A program made the position numbers and the translations under genes. From NCBI RefSeq assembly GCF_030056705.1, contig NZ_JASHIC010000006.1, forward strand, positions 62,001-126,000: a stretch of 64,000 nt of DNA, read 5' to 3'. The notes under the pieces are model-generated. The model did no database searches and had not been told where the DNA came from. It worked only from the letters and a program-made list of their open reading frames with translations. This document shows, piece after piece, positions 28,559-37,452 of the stretch. Within the stretch, counting starts at the first letter, position 1, and every line of letters begins with the position of its first letter. The stretch comes from Flectobacillus longus. Its GTDB lineage: Bacteria > Bacteroidota > Bacteroidia > Cytophagales > Spirosomataceae.

Positions 28559-28830
28559 GCGGTTCTCCAGTTTTCAAATAAATAGCAATGGAGTTTTCGC
28601 AGTAAATAAGGTTCGATAGAATAGCTGTAGGTGTGTTATCTAATTATTGGGCTTTCGGCTTTCAGCCATGAGCATTCGGTAAAAAGTTTCTGTGGAAGAT
28701 TGAATTAGTACTATAATCATGACCTTTGGCAGTACTATTCTGATTATGAGCATATTCTAATAACTAATCTACTATTAACCGATAACCTCAATATTAAGAC
28801 TTTATTCTGAAAAAGTCAAATTGAAATTAC

Positions 28831-29883
28831 TTAGAAAAATAATTTCGAAACCCTAAAATACCTAATCATTAAAGTTAAACAGGCAATCATTCCTCCCAAA
28901 ATCATAAAAGCAAAAACCATAACTGTACGTTTAGGCTCGCTTTTTTTGAGAGGCACTTGCGCAGGCTCAAGAATCTGAAAAACAGGTGTATCATGCTGAA
29001 CTTTCACCCTCGATTCTTCTAACTTTTTACTCAATTCTGAAAATAAAGAAAAAGCTAGTTCTGATTCTTGTTGAAGCTTTTGTTCCTGCTGTCTTGAAGT
29101 ATTCAAAAACAATCCTCGGTGACTATCCTGAAAAGCAGAGTATCGTTGTAAGGCAATTTGATAGCGCTGTTGGGCTTCATCAACTCTCTTTTCCAAGAAA
29201 ACCACCTCTTTTTGTATCTTCTCTAAACGATATTTCTTTACATATTGATTCAAATAGTCTTGAGCATATTTTACAACAATAGTCGCTACCAAAGGATCGG
29301 GCATTTTGGCATTAATGCTTATTACACCTGATTTTTTATCTAAGGAGGCTGTAATATTTTCTCTTAAATCTTTCAGGATAACCGCTTCCTGTTTGCTCAG
29401 CAACAAAGAGTTTTCGGGAGTTTGTGTTGCTGAAATCTGTATTGCATCCGAGGTACTCTCTCCAAAAATCCGATATGATAATTTTTGTTTACGAAGACCA
29501 TTAAGATACTCAAACAAGGTTGTCTTTACTTGAGTTTTGGCAACTACCACTGGCGCTCTAAATGTACTCAGTAAAAAAGGTGTGCTTTGCAAAATAGGAG
29601 GGTATAAATCGGGTCGGATAGCCTCGGTGCTGTTCAAATTATCTAAATCAATTCCTGCTAATCCTGCCAAGGATTTAAACTTATCGAGGCTTTCGATATT
29701 TTTGGTATCTATTTCTGGTAAAATTTTGACTTCAGAAGTATATAGATTGGGCAACGAAATCGCATATAGCGCTCCCAAAATACCAAACGAAAGGCTCATG
29801 AGCAAGATAAAACGCTTGCCCTGAACCAAACCCGAAATGAGGTCTTTGATTGAAATAGTTATATGGTTTTTATTCGTGTCCAA
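28831..29883 (-). CDS. Wzz/GNVR-type chain-length determinant protein
   Basis: The protein has a first membrane segment (FILLMSLSFGILGALYAI), a long periplasmic coiled-coil region and a second membrane segment near the C terminus (TVMVFAFMILGGMIACLTLMI), preceded by a proline-rich stretch: the Wzz layout. It controls glycan chain length with Wzy. The frame is open up to a TTG at 29973, but 29911-30009 is a palindromic repeat element, so I place the start at TTG 29883 (350 residues). There is no ATG early in the frame, so the start is uncertain. There is no BY-kinase domain. Confidence 0.78.
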   Translation of the reverse strand: MDTNKNHITISIKDLISGLVQGKRFILLMSLSFGILGALYAISLPNLYTSEVKILPEIDTKNIESLDKFKSLAGLAGIDLDNLNSTEAIRPDLYPPILQSTPFLLSTFRAPVVVAKTQVKTTLFEYLNGLRKQKLSYRIFGESTSDAIQISATQTPENSLLLSKQEAVILKDLRENITASLDKKSGVISINAKMPDPLVATIVVKYAQDYLNQYVKKYRLEKIQKEVVFLEKRVDEAQQRYQIALQRYSAFQDSHRGLFLNTSRQQEQKLQQESELAFSLFSELSKKLEESRVKVQHDTPVFQILEPAQVPLKKSEPKRTVMVFAFMILGGMIACLTLMIRYFRVSKLFF

Positions 29884-29910
29884 ATGAAGAAAAAAATGAA
29901 TTCTATACCT

Positions 29911-30009
29911 AAAGCTTTTGGCAATAAGCCATAAGCTAAAAATATAGAAGTGTTTTTGAATGAAATAATACAAACATTTAGCCTACTGCTTATTGCCTAG
30001 AGCGTATCA
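29911..30009. repeat. Palindromic intergenic element, copy 1
   Basis: GGCAATAAGC (29920-29929) and GCTTATTGCC (29988-29997) form inverted arms in the gap between the exporter and wzz genes. The right part 29981-30009 matches 61806-61834 at 25 of 29 positions, so this is a dispersed element. Confidence 0.65.
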
Positions 30010-30013
30010 GTGA

Positions 30014-32398
30014 TTACTTAACGGCATTTGTGATACTAATAATCACATAAACCAAGGAGCTAATGCCGCTCATAATAGCGATACGTTCGCCCACACTAAG
30101 TTTAGATTGCGTTTCTTTATCTTGTTCGGGTACAATTACTTCCGAGCCTGGCAATACTTTAGGATATTTTCTAAAAAAGAGAAAATGATTAGTTTTATCA
30201 GACATCCCATTGGCATATTTCACAAAAATACGATTTCGTTGTGCCAAAGGACTAAGCCCACCAGCTTGAGACAAATACGTCTGTAAACTTTGTCCTTCAC
30301 GATAAGCCACTGCGACTGGGTTGAGCAAGCCGCCAGTCAATTTGACCGTTTCCACTAGTCGTGGAATGGTTATTTTATCCCCTGCCAACAAAAGCAAATT
30401 TTCAGACTGCTGTGGATTCGCCAAAATTAAAGATAAATCAATCGCCACTACTGACGAATCTCGCTGAAAAACGGCACCTTGTGGATAAGCGCCTTTTTTG
30501 AGTCCTCCCGCCAATTGAACCAAATCGCTAATACGTTGTGCTTTATCCTTAATGGTATAAGAACCGGGATAGGCTATTTCTCCATCGATATAAACTGATT
30601 TTTGTGCTTCGTAATTGGGAGCAGTTCGAATATACACTTTGTCAAAAGGCATCAACAACATAGAAGCTTCTTTGGACTCAAGACTTAAGTTTTTATCTAG
30701 GTCAAAAAATAGAATTTCTACGCTATGGTCGTTGTCTGATGAATATAGCTCTGTTTTGATTCTTCTCGACAACTCTACTTTCGAAGCACTTGCCCCTTCG
30801 GTAAATCCTTTGGCTTGTAAAATCAAATCGCCCAAAGTCATGCCGTCGATATATTCATAAGTGCCCGCCTGATTGACTTCTCCTTCGATTTTTACCACAC
30901 GTTTTTCTTGTAAATCATGTGTAGAATAAACGGTCAGAAAATCTTCACGCTTCAAAGGAATATCTGGATTTTGTCCACTCAAAATTTTTCCTAAATCAAT
31001 ATTGACTAATTCATATTGGTCATTACTTTTCAAACGACGCAGACTTGCTCGATTCATAAATGCCTCTGGCTTGAGTCCTTCGGCTATTTGGATTAAATCC
31101 TTTACGGTAGAAGTACCTTTTTCGATGGCATATTCTCCTGGACGAAATACAGCTCCTGCTATTTTTACTCGATTTTCAAAACGCTCTAAAATCGTTCCGA
31201 TGGTATATTTGTCGCCACTTTTAGGAATAAAACTGGCTACCTCTTCTTGCGCAACATTTATCAGTTTCAACTCTTTTGCGGTATTACGTTTCAACTGAAT
31301 CGAATACGTATAAGCTTTATCTGTAAAACCTCCCGCAAAGCGTAAAACATCTTGAAGTGTTTCTGTTTTTTCTACTTCAAAAATCATCGGACGCTTCACT
31401 TCTCCTTGTAGCTCAACTCTTGCTGTATAATCTCCTATTCGGATAATATCTTGATCTTGTAAATGCACATTATCTTTTTGGTCGGCACGAAGCAAGAAGT
31501 CATATAAGTCTAATATGCGATAAACCTTGTTGTTACGAATCAAACGGATATTTCGAAAAGAACCATTTTCGGATGGTCCACCCGCCGCATACAAAGCATT
31601 GAATATCGTTGCCAATGACGAAACCGTGTAAGTGCCTGGTCGGCTAACTTCGCCTGTAAGTGTTACCTTAATACTTCGTACATTGCCCAAAGTCACTTGT
31701 GCCGATACGCCACTTCCTGCCACATTGAGCCCTTGGTATAACTGTCGCAAACGTGATACAATACGTTGAGAGGCATTTTCTACACTGAGCCCATTGACAT
31801 AAATCGGGCTAAGATTCAATATTTTGACAGTTCCTTCTGGACTTACTTTCACATGAAAGTTATCTAGCGCTGCACCATAAATATCCACAATCAGCTCGTC
31901 GTCGGGACCTAATTGATAATTTTGAGGCGTGGCAATACGTAGATTAGGTTCAAAACTTAATCCTTCTTTTGTAAAAAGAGATTTGCCAAAAACAGCAGAC
32001 GAAATATTGGATGACTGAGGCTCGGAAAGTTGCCCTAATTGAGTTCTGGAAGTATTTTCAGGAAGAGTTACATTGGTCAAAACCTTATTTTGTTCGGTTC
32101 TTACTTTTTCTACTCGTTCTTTAATCCTAGCAATTTCGGCAGGGCTATAGCCCTGTTGCTGCGCTACTTTTTCGATTTGACTAATAGACAAACCACTAGT
32201 TTGCGCTTTTTGGATAAAGAGCTGAATTTGTTCGTCTGAGACCGTTTCTACAGATTTTTTTTGAGAAAAACCATTGATAGAAATTGAAAAGCAGATCAAG
32301 ATTATAGGTGTACAAAGCAACAAACTTCGGCGACTGATGGAAAAATAACCTCGCCAAAAAGCCGTAGCTATTGGTAGAAAAACTTGTAAGATTCGCAT
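30014..32398 (-). CDS. SLBB-domain polysaccharide exporter (Wza-like outer-membrane protein)
   Basis: The 794-residue protein has a hydrophobic signal segment ending NGFSQ (about 25-45), a helical region, a Poly_export domain with YQLGPDDELIVDIYGAALDNF (about 165-185), and a series of about six SLBB repeats (VKLTGEVSRPGTY, VELQGEVKRP, VKIAGAVFRPGEY and others). It ends in a hydrophobic C-terminal segment. Such proteins form the outer-membrane export channel for capsule or exopolysaccharide. It is the first gene of the minus-strand polysaccharide locus. Confidence 0.88.
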   Translation of the reverse strand: MRILQVFLPIATAFWRGYFSISRRSLLLCTPIILICFSISINGFSQKKSVETVSDEQIQLFIQKAQTSGLSISQIEKVAQQQGYSPAEIARIKERVEKVRTEQNKVLTNVTLPENTSRTQLGQLSEPQSSNISSAVFGKSLFTKEGLSFEPNLRIATPQNYQLGPDDELIVDIYGAALDNFHVKVSPEGTVKILNLSPIYVNGLSVENASQRIVSRLRQLYQGLNVAGSGVSAQVTLGNVRSIKVTLTGEVSRPGTYTVSSLATIFNALYAAGGPSENGSFRNIRLIRNNKVYRILDLYDFLLRADQKDNVHLQDQDIIRIGDYTARVELQGEVKRPMIFEVEKTETLQDVLRFAGGFTDKAYTYSIQLKRNTAKELKLINVAQEEVASFIPKSGDKYTIGTILERFENRVKIAGAVFRPGEYAIEKGTSTVKDLIQIAEGLKPEAFMNRASLRRLKSNDQYELVNIDLGKILSGQNPDIPLKREDFLTVYSTHDLQEKRVVKIEGEVNQAGTYEYIDGMTLGDLILQAKGFTEGASASKVELSRRIKTELYSSDNDHSVEILFFDLDKNLSLESKEASMLLMPFDKVYIRTAPNYEAQKSVYIDGEIAYPGSYTIKDKAQRISDLVQLAGGLKKGAYPQGAVFQRDSSVVAIDLSLILANPQQSENLLLLAGDKITIPRLVETVKLTGGLLNPVAVAYREGQSLQTYLSQAGGLSPLAQRNRIFVKYANGMSDKTNHFLFFRKYPKVLPGSEVIVPEQDKETQSKLSVGERIAIMSGISSLVYVIISITNAVK

Positions 32399-32507
32399 TT
32401 ACTACAAAATAACGGATATGAGGTTAACATATAGTTCTATCCTTACAAATGTAAAAATATCCCTTGAAATTCATAAAGTTTATGCCTGATTTTTATAGGA
32501 TAATTTG

Positions 32508-32768
32508 GTAATTTGAAAATTTGATGATTTGGAAATGGATTAATTTGAAAGTTTGAAGATATAGGTTAGTGTAATTATTATACATTGAAGCTAGGAATAC
32601 TCCTTAACATCAAAAACGGTGGTCGAAAATAATCTCGACCACCGTTTTTGAAAGCTATATGCAGGATGGGATAATACCTCTTTAGACGCAAAGCATTGCG
32701 TCTCTACGAATAAAATTTCTATTAAAAATAATCACTAAATCGCTCAATCACCATTCACTCAATAGAAC
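32508..32768. repeat. Composite intergenic repeat, copy A
   Basis: In order the region holds an AATTTGAAAATTTGA-type stretch (32508-32564), a terminator hairpin (32612-32649), a GATAATACCTC word, a GACGCAA/TTGCGTC palindrome ending CTCTAC (32684-32707), and an ACTCAATC-rich tail (32731-32764). The same order of parts is seen at 62618-62862, and a truncated version at 58676-58751. Confidence 0.8.
32612..32649. terminator. 15-bp hairpin terminator of tgt
   Basis: The stem AAAAACGGTGGTCGA (32612-32626) pairs perfectly with 32635-32649, with an 8-nt loop and T5 or A5 at the ends. It lies downstream of tgt on the minus strand and could act in both directions. Confidence 0.8.
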
Positions 32769-32784
32769 TCAAAACTCTACACTC

Positions 32785-33918
32785 CTAAAGTCTTTGCATC
32801 AATTTTACGACCATTTGGTCTTTCCATGCACGGAAAGTCCCTGCCAAGATATGCTCACGCGCCTGACCTACTAACCATAGATAGAACGTAAGGTTATGAA
32901 CACTGGCAATCATTGCGCCTAAAATCTCTTCTGCTTTTACCAAATGGCGCAAATACGCTTTTGTATAAGAGTTACTTACGTAGCTATCCAAACCAGCATC
33001 GATAGGAGAGTAATCATCTTTCCACTTCTCGTTTTTGATATTGATAATACCTTCTGTCGTAAACAACATTCCGTTACGAGCATTACGCGTAGGCATAACG
33101 CAGTCGAACATATCGATACCTAATCCAATGCCTTCCAAAATATTGGCAGGCGTACCTACACCCATCAAATAACGAGGTTTGTCTTTTGGCAAAATATCAG
33201 TTACGATGTCTGTCGTTTCGTACATCATTTCGGCAGGTTCTCCTACCGACAAGCCTCCAATTGCATTACCTTCACGTTCAAAACTAGCGATCACCTCAGC
33301 TGATTTTACACGTAAATCTTTGTACACACTACCTTGAACAATAGGAAAGAGCGTTTGGCTGTAACCGTACTTTGGTTCGGTAGCATCAAAATGATCACAA
33401 CAGCGCTTGAGCCAACGATGGGTCATTTCCATCGACTCACGTGCATACGTGTAATCGCATGGATACGGTGTACACTCATCAAATGCCATGATAATATCTG
33501 CACCAATACTACGCTGAATATCCATTACACGCTCAGGCGTAAAATGATGTATCGAGCCATCGATATGTGATTTGAAAGTAACACCCTCTTCCTTGATTTT
33601 GCGACCTGTACCCGCCAATGAATATACCTGATACCCGCCCGAATCGGTCAAAATGGGTCTATCCCAACCATTGAATTTATGCAAACCACCTGCACGTTCC
33701 AACACGTCTAGTCCTGGGCGTAGGTATAAATGGTAGGTATTTCCCAAAATAATTTGGGCTTTGATATCTTCTTTTAATTCACGTTGATGAACTGCCTTTA
33801 CCGAGCCTGCTGTACCCACAGGCATAAAGATAGGCGTTTGAATATCTCCGTGGTCGGTATGAATCACCCCTGCTCTAGCCTTGCTGTTGGGGTCGGTGCT
33901 ATGTATGTCAAAAGTCAT
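32785..33918 (-). CDS. tgt: tRNA-guanine transglycosylase
   Basis: The 377-residue TIM-barrel enzyme carries DSGGYQV, GGLSVGEP and FDCVMPTRNARNG with the catalytic aspartate. It exchanges guanine-34 for preQ1 in tRNAs with GUN anticodons, in the queuosine pathway. The usual zinc ligands C-x-C-x2-C are replaced: the segment reads DAGLDSYVSNSYT where other Tgt enzymes have cysteines, although the histidine in SVHNL is kept. A TAACTTTG -7 box lies upstream at 33997-34004 (minus). Confidence 0.95.
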   Translation of the reverse strand: MTFDIHSTDPNSKARAGVIHTDHGDIQTPIFMPVGTAGSVKAVHQRELKEDIKAQIILGNTYHLYLRPGLDVLERAGGLHKFNGWDRPILTDSGGYQVYSLAGTGRKIKEEGVTFKSHIDGSIHHFTPERVMDIQRSIGADIIMAFDECTPYPCDYTYARESMEMTHRWLKRCCDHFDATEPKYGYSQTLFPIVQGSVYKDLRVKSAEVIASFEREGNAIGGLSVGEPAEMMYETTDIVTDILPKDKPRYLMGVGTPANILEGIGLGIDMFDCVMPTRNARNGMLFTTEGIINIKNEKWKDDYSPIDAGLDSYVSNSYTKAYLRHLVKAEEILGAMIASVHNLTFYLWLVGQAREHILAGTFRAWKDQMVVKLMQRL

Positions 33919-34028
33919 ATTTTCGTACTAAAATAAAATGAACTCTATCTTACAAGTAGGTCATAATTAAGTAACTCTACTTTTTCGAAAAGCCTGCAAA
34001 GTTACCAAAATCTACGCACTTATCAGCA

Positions 34029-34056
34029 TTGCAGTGATAAGGATTCACTATCTTTG
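34029..34056 (+). promoter_or_regulatory. Promoter of the GT2-rsmG transcript
   Basis: TTG (34029-34031), a 17-nt spacer and TATCTTTG (34049-34056) fit the Bacteroidota consensus. The predicted start near 34062 lies downstream of the GTG at 34034, so that GTG cannot be the translation start of this transcript. Confidence 0.6.
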
Positions 34057-34084
34057 CGTTTTAAAACTTAATAGTCAGTTCGCT

Positions 34085-35206
34085 TTGGTTCCATTTTTAC
34101 TCATTTTGTTCCTATTATCCCTTGGGATTCAACTGTATTTTATATTGAATGTTTTCAATAAAATCAATCAATATGAAGCACCTGTCAGTGATTTGGTGGC
34201 ATTGCCTCCTGTATCGGTGATAGTATGTAGTTGGAACGAAATACGTAATCTCGAAGAGCTACTGCCCATGCTCGCTACCCAAGAGTATCCAAAATTTGAA
34301 ATTATCGTGGTAGACGACCGTTCGTATGATGGCACTTACGATTTTTTATTGACCGAAGCTCACAATTTCAAGCATCTCCGTTTTATTCGAATCGAAGAAA
34401 CACCAGAGCATTTATCTCCCAAAAAATATGCTTTGACACTAGGAATCAAATCGGCTAAATATGATGTAATTCTATTAACAGATGCCGATTGTCGCCCACA
34501 GTCAAACACTTGGATTCAATCGATGGCTTCATGCTTGACTAAAGGCAAAGAAATTGTTTTAGGATTTTCGCCCTATTTTCCAGAAAAGACTACGCTGAAT
34601 AAGTTTATTCGCTACGAAACCCTTCTGACAGCGGTTCAGTATTTTGGTTTGGCACTTTATGGCATGCCATACATGGGCGTAGGACGTAATTTGATGTATC
34701 GTAAGTCCTTATTCTTCAAAAATAGAGGGTTTGCTAAACATACCAATATTTTGGGTGGCGACGACGATCTATTTATGAATGACGTAGCCAATGAGCAGAA
34801 TACGGCTATTTGCTTGGATGAAGCCTCGTTTATGTATTCTATTCCAAAACATAACTGGCAAGATTGGTATCGTCAAAAAACTCGACATATATCGGTAAGT
34901 AAGTATTATAAAATCAATCACAAACTTACTCTTGGCGCTATTGCAAGCACTCAGATATTATTTTGGTTAAGTTTTATGGTATTGATACCTTTGACAATGT
35001 TTAGTCAGCTAGTATATTGTTTAATAGGGCTTTGGCTGCTCCGATTGATTGTTCAATGGGCTGTTGTAAGTAAAATCAATACTCGTCTCGACCGAACTAT
35101 ATCATCTTACAGTATTCCCTATTGGGATTTTTTAATGACAGTTTACTATGTAGTGATGGGCGTGGTCAATACCCTGCCAAAGCGCAAGAAAATGCGTTGG
35201 CGTTAG
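34085..35206 (+). CDS. Membrane-anchored GT2-family glycosyltransferase
   Basis: This protein of about 373 residues has an N-terminal hydrophobic segment (FLLILFLLSLGIQLYFI), a GT-A domain with VSVIVCSWNEIRNLEELLP, IVVDDRSYDGT and LTDADCRPQ (metal-binding DxD), and a QDWYRQKTRH region as in processive GT2 enzymes. Two C-terminal membrane segments follow. The frame is open from GTG 34034, but the promoter at 34029-34056 makes the TTG at 34085 a better start. It may act on a glycolipid or polysaccharide. It lies 36 bp before rsmG. Confidence 0.8.
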   Translation: MVPFLLILFLLSLGIQLYFILNVFNKINQYEAPVSDLVALPPVSVIVCSWNEIRNLEELLPMLATQEYPKFEIIVVDDRSYDGTYDFLLTEAHNFKHLRFIRIEETPEHLSPKKYALTLGIKSAKYDVILLTDADCRPQSNTWIQSMASCLTKGKEIVLGFSPYFPEKTTLNKFIRYETLLTAVQYFGLALYGMPYMGVGRNLMYRKSLFFKNRGFAKHTNILGGDDDLFMNDVANEQNTAICLDEASFMYSIPKHNWQDWYRQKTRHISVSKYYKINHKLTLGAIASTQILFWLSFMVLIPLTMFSQLVYCLIGLWLLRLIVQWAVVSKINTRLDRTISSYSIPYWDFLMTVYYVVMGVVNTLPKRKKMRWR

Positions 35207-35242
35207 TCTATCCTACAAATTTATTTATCCATTTTTTCGATT

Positions 35243-35875
35243 ATGAACGATTCAAAATTAATAGAAAAATACTTTCCACAGCTCACGGAGAAGCAGAAAG
35301 CACAATTTGCCCAGTTGGGCGAATTATACCGTGAGTGGAACGAGCGCATCAACGTGGTATCTCGCCAAGACATCGAGAATATCTACGAAAAACATATTCT
35401 TCATTCATTGGGTATAGCCAAGGTTGTCAACTTCAAAGATTTCTCAGAAATTTTGGACGTAGGTACAGGCGGAGGTTTCCCTGGTATTCCTTTGGCGATT
35501 ATGTTTCCACATTGCCAGTTTCATTTAATTGATAGCATTGGCAAAAAGATTAAGGTCGTAACAGAAGTAGCAAGCGCCTTAGGCTTAGAAAACGTACGTG
35601 CCGAACAAATTCGTGCAGAGCAGGTAGATGGCGAATACGATTTTATCGTGAGTCGTGCCGTAACGCGTATCACTCCATTTTACGGATGGGTAAAAGGCAA
35701 AGTGAACATCAACTGCTACAATAAGCTCAAAAATGGGATTTTGTATTTAAAAGGAGGTGATTTGGGTGAAGAATTAAAAGAATTAGGGAAAAAAACGAGA
35801 ACATTCGAACTACACGAATACTTCACAGAAGAGTTTTTTGAGACTAAAAAGGTCATTCACGTTCCGATGGTATAA
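35243..35875 (+). CDS. rsmG: 16S rRNA (guanine-527-N7) methyltransferase
   Basis: The 210-residue Rossmann-fold methyltransferase has the SAM-binding motif LDVGTGGGFPGIPLA and the RsmG signatures IYEKHILHSLG and VSRAVT. It methylates G527 of 16S rRNA in the small subunit. The start ATG follows the GT2 stop by 36 bp, so co-transcription is likely. Confidence 0.95.
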   Translation: MNDSKLIEKYFPQLTEKQKAQFAQLGELYREWNERINVVSRQDIENIYEKHILHSLGIAKVVNFKDFSEILDVGTGGGFPGIPLAIMFPHCQFHLIDSIGKKIKVVTEVASALGLENVRAEQIRAEQVDGEYDFIVSRAVTRITPFYGWVKGKVNINCYNKLKNGILYLKGGDLGEELKELGKKTRTFELHEYFTEEFFETKKVIHVPMV

Positions 35876-35966
35876 AAATTTAAAAAAAATTTACAAGATA
35901 AGTTTTTGAAAATCAGGGAATAATACAAAAGCATGCGTTTTTTTGTAATTTTTTTGTTTAAAACAC

Positions 35967-35997
35967 TTGCGTAGTAACAAAAAAGCGCATAATTTTG
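35967..35997 (+). promoter_or_regulatory. Promoter of tRNA-Asn
   Basis: TTG (35967-35969), a 20-nt spacer and TAATTTTG (35990-35997) match the Bacteroidota consensus, about 40 bp before the tRNA. The predicted start is near 36004. Confidence 0.65.
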
Positions 35998-36040
35998 CAT
36001 CACAATTCAGGAACAAAGAAACACAAAATTGTAAAGAGAT

Positions 36041-36114
36041 TCCTTCTTAGCTCAGTCGGTTAGAGCACATGACTGTTAATCATGGGGTCCCTGGTTCGAG
36101 CCCAGGAGAGGGAG
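36041..36114 (+). tRNA. tRNA-Asn (GTT)
   Basis: The 74-nt cloverleaf has a 7-bp acceptor stem (TCCTTCT with AGAGGGA, one wobble pair), a D arm with AGCTCAGTCGGTTAGAGC, an anticodon stem CATGA/TCATG with loop CTGTTAA (anticodon GTT, 36075-36077), a T arm with GGTTCGAGCC, and discriminator G. CCA is not encoded. The 3' end is the attachment site of the integrated element, and 13 bp of it recur at 50678-50690. Confidence 0.97.
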
Positions 36115-36115
36115 C
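36103..36115. other. attL core
   Basis: CAGGAGAGGGAGC covers the last 12 bases of tRNA-Asn plus one. It is repeated exactly at 50678-50690, the other end of the element. Confidence 0.85.
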
Positions 36116-36135
36116 ACAACAAGATTTGTAGTCTA

Positions 36136-36160
36136 AAAGCCACCAATACGGTGGCTTTTT
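36136..36160 (+). terminator. Terminator after tRNA-Asn, inside the element
   Basis: AAAGCCACC (36136-36144) pairs with GGTGGCTTT (36150-36158), followed by T residues. It lies within the element, so the element brought its own terminator for the split tRNA transcript. A different hairpin stands at the right end (50692-50726). Confidence 0.8.
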
Positions 36161-36220
36161 TTATGCCCTTTGCGCTTTAAATTAGTATAAAATACTTAAA
36201 CGCAAGGATTTGGATTTTAT

Positions 36221-36256
36221 GTACTATTATGGGTACTCATATTAAACTTGGGTACT
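36221..36256. promoter_or_regulatory. Candidate integrase arm sites, left
   Basis: GTACT occurs at 36221, 36233 and 36252, the first two 12 bp apart. The right end has GTACT at 50601 and 50613, also 12 bp apart. Paired direct repeats just inside both att cores are the layout of integrase arm-type sites, but binding is inference. Confidence 0.4.
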
Positions 36257-36291
36257 GGTAAAACATAAAATAAAAGTTCTATGAAAAAAGA

Positions 36292-37452
36292 ATGTTATTC
36301 ACCGTCAAATTTCGACTACGTTCGCAAAACCACAACAAATCTACAAACTTAACCCCTCTCTATTGTCGACTAACTGTCAACGGAATTACCTGTCCTGATT
36401 TCTTTACTGGTGTAAGATGCAATCCGATAAAATGGAATCATAAAGAACAAAGAATAATTGGTTCTTCTAATGACGTATTGGAGGATAATAGAACACTTGA
36501 TAACATAAGAGCTTCTTTGAAGTCCATTATTAACAATTTGGAAGAAGGAGAAGATGTGTTTGCTGTCAGAAAAAAGTACCTAGAAAAGGATCTTCCCAAA
36601 CCAACTTTAGTAGAAGCATTTGAAATGTTCATTAAGAATGAGAAAGAATGTTTTAAAGGAACAGAAAAAGAGCTAAATGAAAAGACTATACAAAAGTGGT
36701 ACTATTCGAGAGACCATATAAAGTCATTCATTGGGGATAAATTTAAACTCAGAGATATTAAAAAAGGCTTCGAAAGAAAGTATTTTGTACATCTTTTACA
36801 GAGTGGAAAAATGGGTAATAATCATGCTATTAGAAACGTGAGCTATCTAAATTCAGTACTTGATTATTGTGTTATGGAAAGATTCATGGAAGAAAACCCG
36901 ATTAGTTTAAAAACCTTTCTTAGAGACCAGCCAAAGCCAATAGTTTATTTAAGTGAAGAACAAGTATCTGTAGTTGAAAATATCCAATCTGTTGACCCTT
37001 ATTTCAATGAATGCAGAGATATTTTTTTATTCATGTGCTATACAAGTCTTGATAATAATGAGATACAGAAAATGGATATTGAACAGCATTTAGAAGGGAA
37101 CTGTATAAAGATTACGAGAGGGAAAACAAAGCATAGGAGTTTACAAATAATCCCATTGCTACCTAAAACCAGACTGCTACTTGAGAAGTATAATAATAAA
37201 ATTCCTATACATCCAACTTATAGAATAAATCGTTGCTTAGATGTAATAGAGACAATACTAAAGTTAAATTTTAACCTATCAACGAAAGTAGGGAGAAAGA
37301 CAGCAGGAATGTACTTTTTAATTAATGACGTTCCCTTGGCTGTAGTCTCTCGAATACTTGGACATAAAAGTATTGTTACCACACAAAAACACTATGCAGA
37401 CGTTTTAGATAGTTTGTTGGTTTTAAAAAGTACAAAACATCTAATGCAATGA
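36292..37452 (+). CDS. Tyrosine recombinase (phage integrase) with altered active-site residues
   Basis: The 386-residue protein has an N-terminal arm-binding/SAM-like region and a C-terminal catalytic domain of the Bacteroidota integrase type. R335, the histidine in LGH (H358) and the nucleophile Y368 (KHYADV) are present. The first catalytic arginine, usually in TGLR, is D254 here (YTSLDNNEI), and the histidine of HxxR is K332. It lies just inside attL, reading inward. The substitutions raise the question whether it is still active. Confidence 0.88.
   Translation: MLFTVKFRLRSQNHNKSTNLTPLYCRLTVNGITCPDFFTGVRCNPIKWNHKEQRIIGSSNDVLEDNRTLDNIRASLKSIINNLEEGEDVFAVRKKYLEKDLPKPTLVEAFEMFIKNEKECFKGTEKELNEKTIQKWYYSRDHIKSFIGDKFKLRDIKKGFERKYFVHLLQSGKMGNNHAIRNVSYLNSVLDYCVMERFMEENPISLKTFLRDQPKPIVYLSEEQVSVVENIQSVDPYFNECRDIFLFMCYTSLDNNEIQKMDIEQHLEGNCIKITRGKTKHRSLQIIPLLPKTRLLLEKYNNKIPIHPTYRINRCLDVIETILKLNFNLSTKVGRKTAGMYFLINDVPLAVVSRILGHKSIVTTQKHYADVLDSLLVLKSTKHLMQ

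Noticed and set aside
28559-28830. 272-bp gap between the GT2 gene and wzz examined for a missing gene or promoter
   Set aside because: It holds imperfect inverted repeats (for example ATAATCA and TGATTAT) but no coding frame and no TAnnTTTG box with a proper partner.
32684-32707. GACGCAA-palindrome considered as the end of an insertion sequence
   Set aside because: No transposase gene or remnant lies in or near any of the copies; a small non-autonomous repeat is the simpler reading.
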